Below, one piece after another: positions 63,566-64,000 of a stretch of DNA of 64,000 bases (positions within the stretch are counted from its first letter, which is position 1; each line of letters starts with the position of its first letter). The DNA comes from Trogon surrucura. Its lineage: Eukaryota > Chordata > Aves > Trogoniformes > Trogonidae. The notes beneath the pieces were generated by a model. The model did no database searches. It had not been told where the DNA came from and saw only the letters and a list, made by a program, of their open reading frames with translations. The stretch covers positions 1,731,562 to 1,795,561 of the forward strand of contig CM036624.1 of assembly GCA_020746105.1 (NCBI GenBank), written 5' to 3'. Position numbers and translations under genes: made by a program.

Positions 63566-64000
63566 TGCTAGTTTTGACTGGGATAGAGTTATTTTTCTTC
63601 ATAGTAACTACCATGAGGCTGTGTTTTGGATTTGTGCTGAAAACAGGGTTGATAAAGCAGGGATGTTTTAGATATCGCAAAGTGGCGCTTACACAGAGTC
63701 GAGGCCTTTTCCGTTCCCCAGCCCAACCCACCAGCGAGGAGGCTGGAGGTGGCACAAGAAGTCGGGAGGGGACACAGCTGGGACAACATGCGCCAGACCG
63801 TATGATGGCACGTTCAGCGTATAAAGTTGGGGGAAGGAGGATGAGGAAGGTCAACATTCAGTGCAACGGCATTTGTCTTCCCAAGTAACTGTGCAACGAA
63901 GCCCTGCTTTCCTTGAGATGGTTGAGCACCTGACTGCTCGTGGCAAGTGGTGAATTAATTCACTATTTAGCTTTGTGTGCGCAGCTTTCCCTTTGCCTAT
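63566..64000 (+). mobile_element. Partial LTR of a second avian endogenous retrovirus family
   Basis: From a TG at 63566 (tgctagttttgactgggata) the sequence follows a common avian LTR I remember. Blocks in order are gggatagagttatttttctt, gctgtgttttggatttgtgc, cacagagtcgaggccttttc, ggaggggacacagctgggac, a TATA box, gtttgtcttcccaagtaact and gccctgctttccttgagatg. The window ends at tttgcctat, shortly before the place where the family has its polyadenylation signal. The 3' end, the target-site duplication and any internal region lie outside, so solo or full status cannot be judged. It is a different family from the LTR at 12.4 kb. The family class is not certain from this part alone. Confidence 0.85.
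63820..63825 (+). promoter_or_regulatory. LTR TATA box
   Basis: tataaa within cagcgtataaagttggggga lies about 255 bp into the LTR, the position and context expected for the U3 promoter of this family. Transcription would start some 25-30 bp downstream, in the gaggaaggtcaacattcag region. Activity is unknown. Confidence 0.6.

Noticed and set aside
63507..63888. Open frames on both strands near the right edge
   Set aside because: They lie mostly within the partial LTR's U3 region, which is not protein-coding.
1..64000. tRNA, rRNA, CRISPR arrays, bacterial operons
   Set aside because: No cloverleaf-like sequences with A and B boxes, no rRNA segments, no spaced direct-repeat arrays and no prokaryotic gene organisation were seen.

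Overview
The window looks like nuclear DNA of a bird. The base composition is AT-rich and the interspersed repeats are typical of birds: five CR1 retrotransposon fragments (CR1 is the dominant avian LINE), one complete solo long terminal repeat (LTR) of an avian ERVL-like endogenous retrovirus with a 5-bp target-site duplication, and the left part of a second avian LTR family cut off by the right window edge. Species cannot be fixed by eye. There is no sign of bacterial, plasmid or phage organisation: no operons, ribosome-binding sites, CRISPR arrays, tRNAs or rRNAs.

No intact protein-coding gene could be recognised. Open reading frames are short, many lack an ATG, and none resembles a known cellular protein. 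The window is best read as intergenic or intronic DNA. Three stretches are weakly exon-like and are flagged at low confidence: 4905-5240 (-), 9134-9345 (GC-rich island, probably -), and 37235-37400 (-), which ends in a consensus splice donor.

Layout. 1-9.1 kb: AT-rich single-copy-looking DNA with one ancient-repeat fragment and one possible decayed coding remnant. 9.1-15.5 kb: an insertion cluster with a GC-rich island, an (AATA)n microsatellite, a 1.2-kb CR1 (+) carrying a broken reverse transcriptase, a 1.19-kb solo ERVL-like LTR, and a CR1 (-) whose 8-bp tail has grown to about 29 copies. 15.5-37.2 kb: mostly unique AT-rich DNA with a perfect 52-bp tandem duplication at 16.5 kb, homopolymer A tracts, ancient-repeat fragments and two TAATTA-rich stretches that could be conserved non-coding elements. 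37.2-46.9 kb: three more CR1 fragments; the one at 46.2-46.9 kb is older, lacks its 3' end and has lost most of its reverse transcriptase region. 46.9-63.5 kb: repeat-poor AT-rich DNA with small simple repeats. 63.57-64.0 kb: partial LTR.

The clearest observations are the expanded CR1 tail microsatellite (14974-15207), the clean solo LTR with its 'acctc' duplication and a 12-bp-arm hairpin inside it, and the recent 52-bp duplication. No novel multi-gene system was found, and nothing here supports claiming one. Family assignments of repeats rest on remembered consensus sequences; no database search was run.
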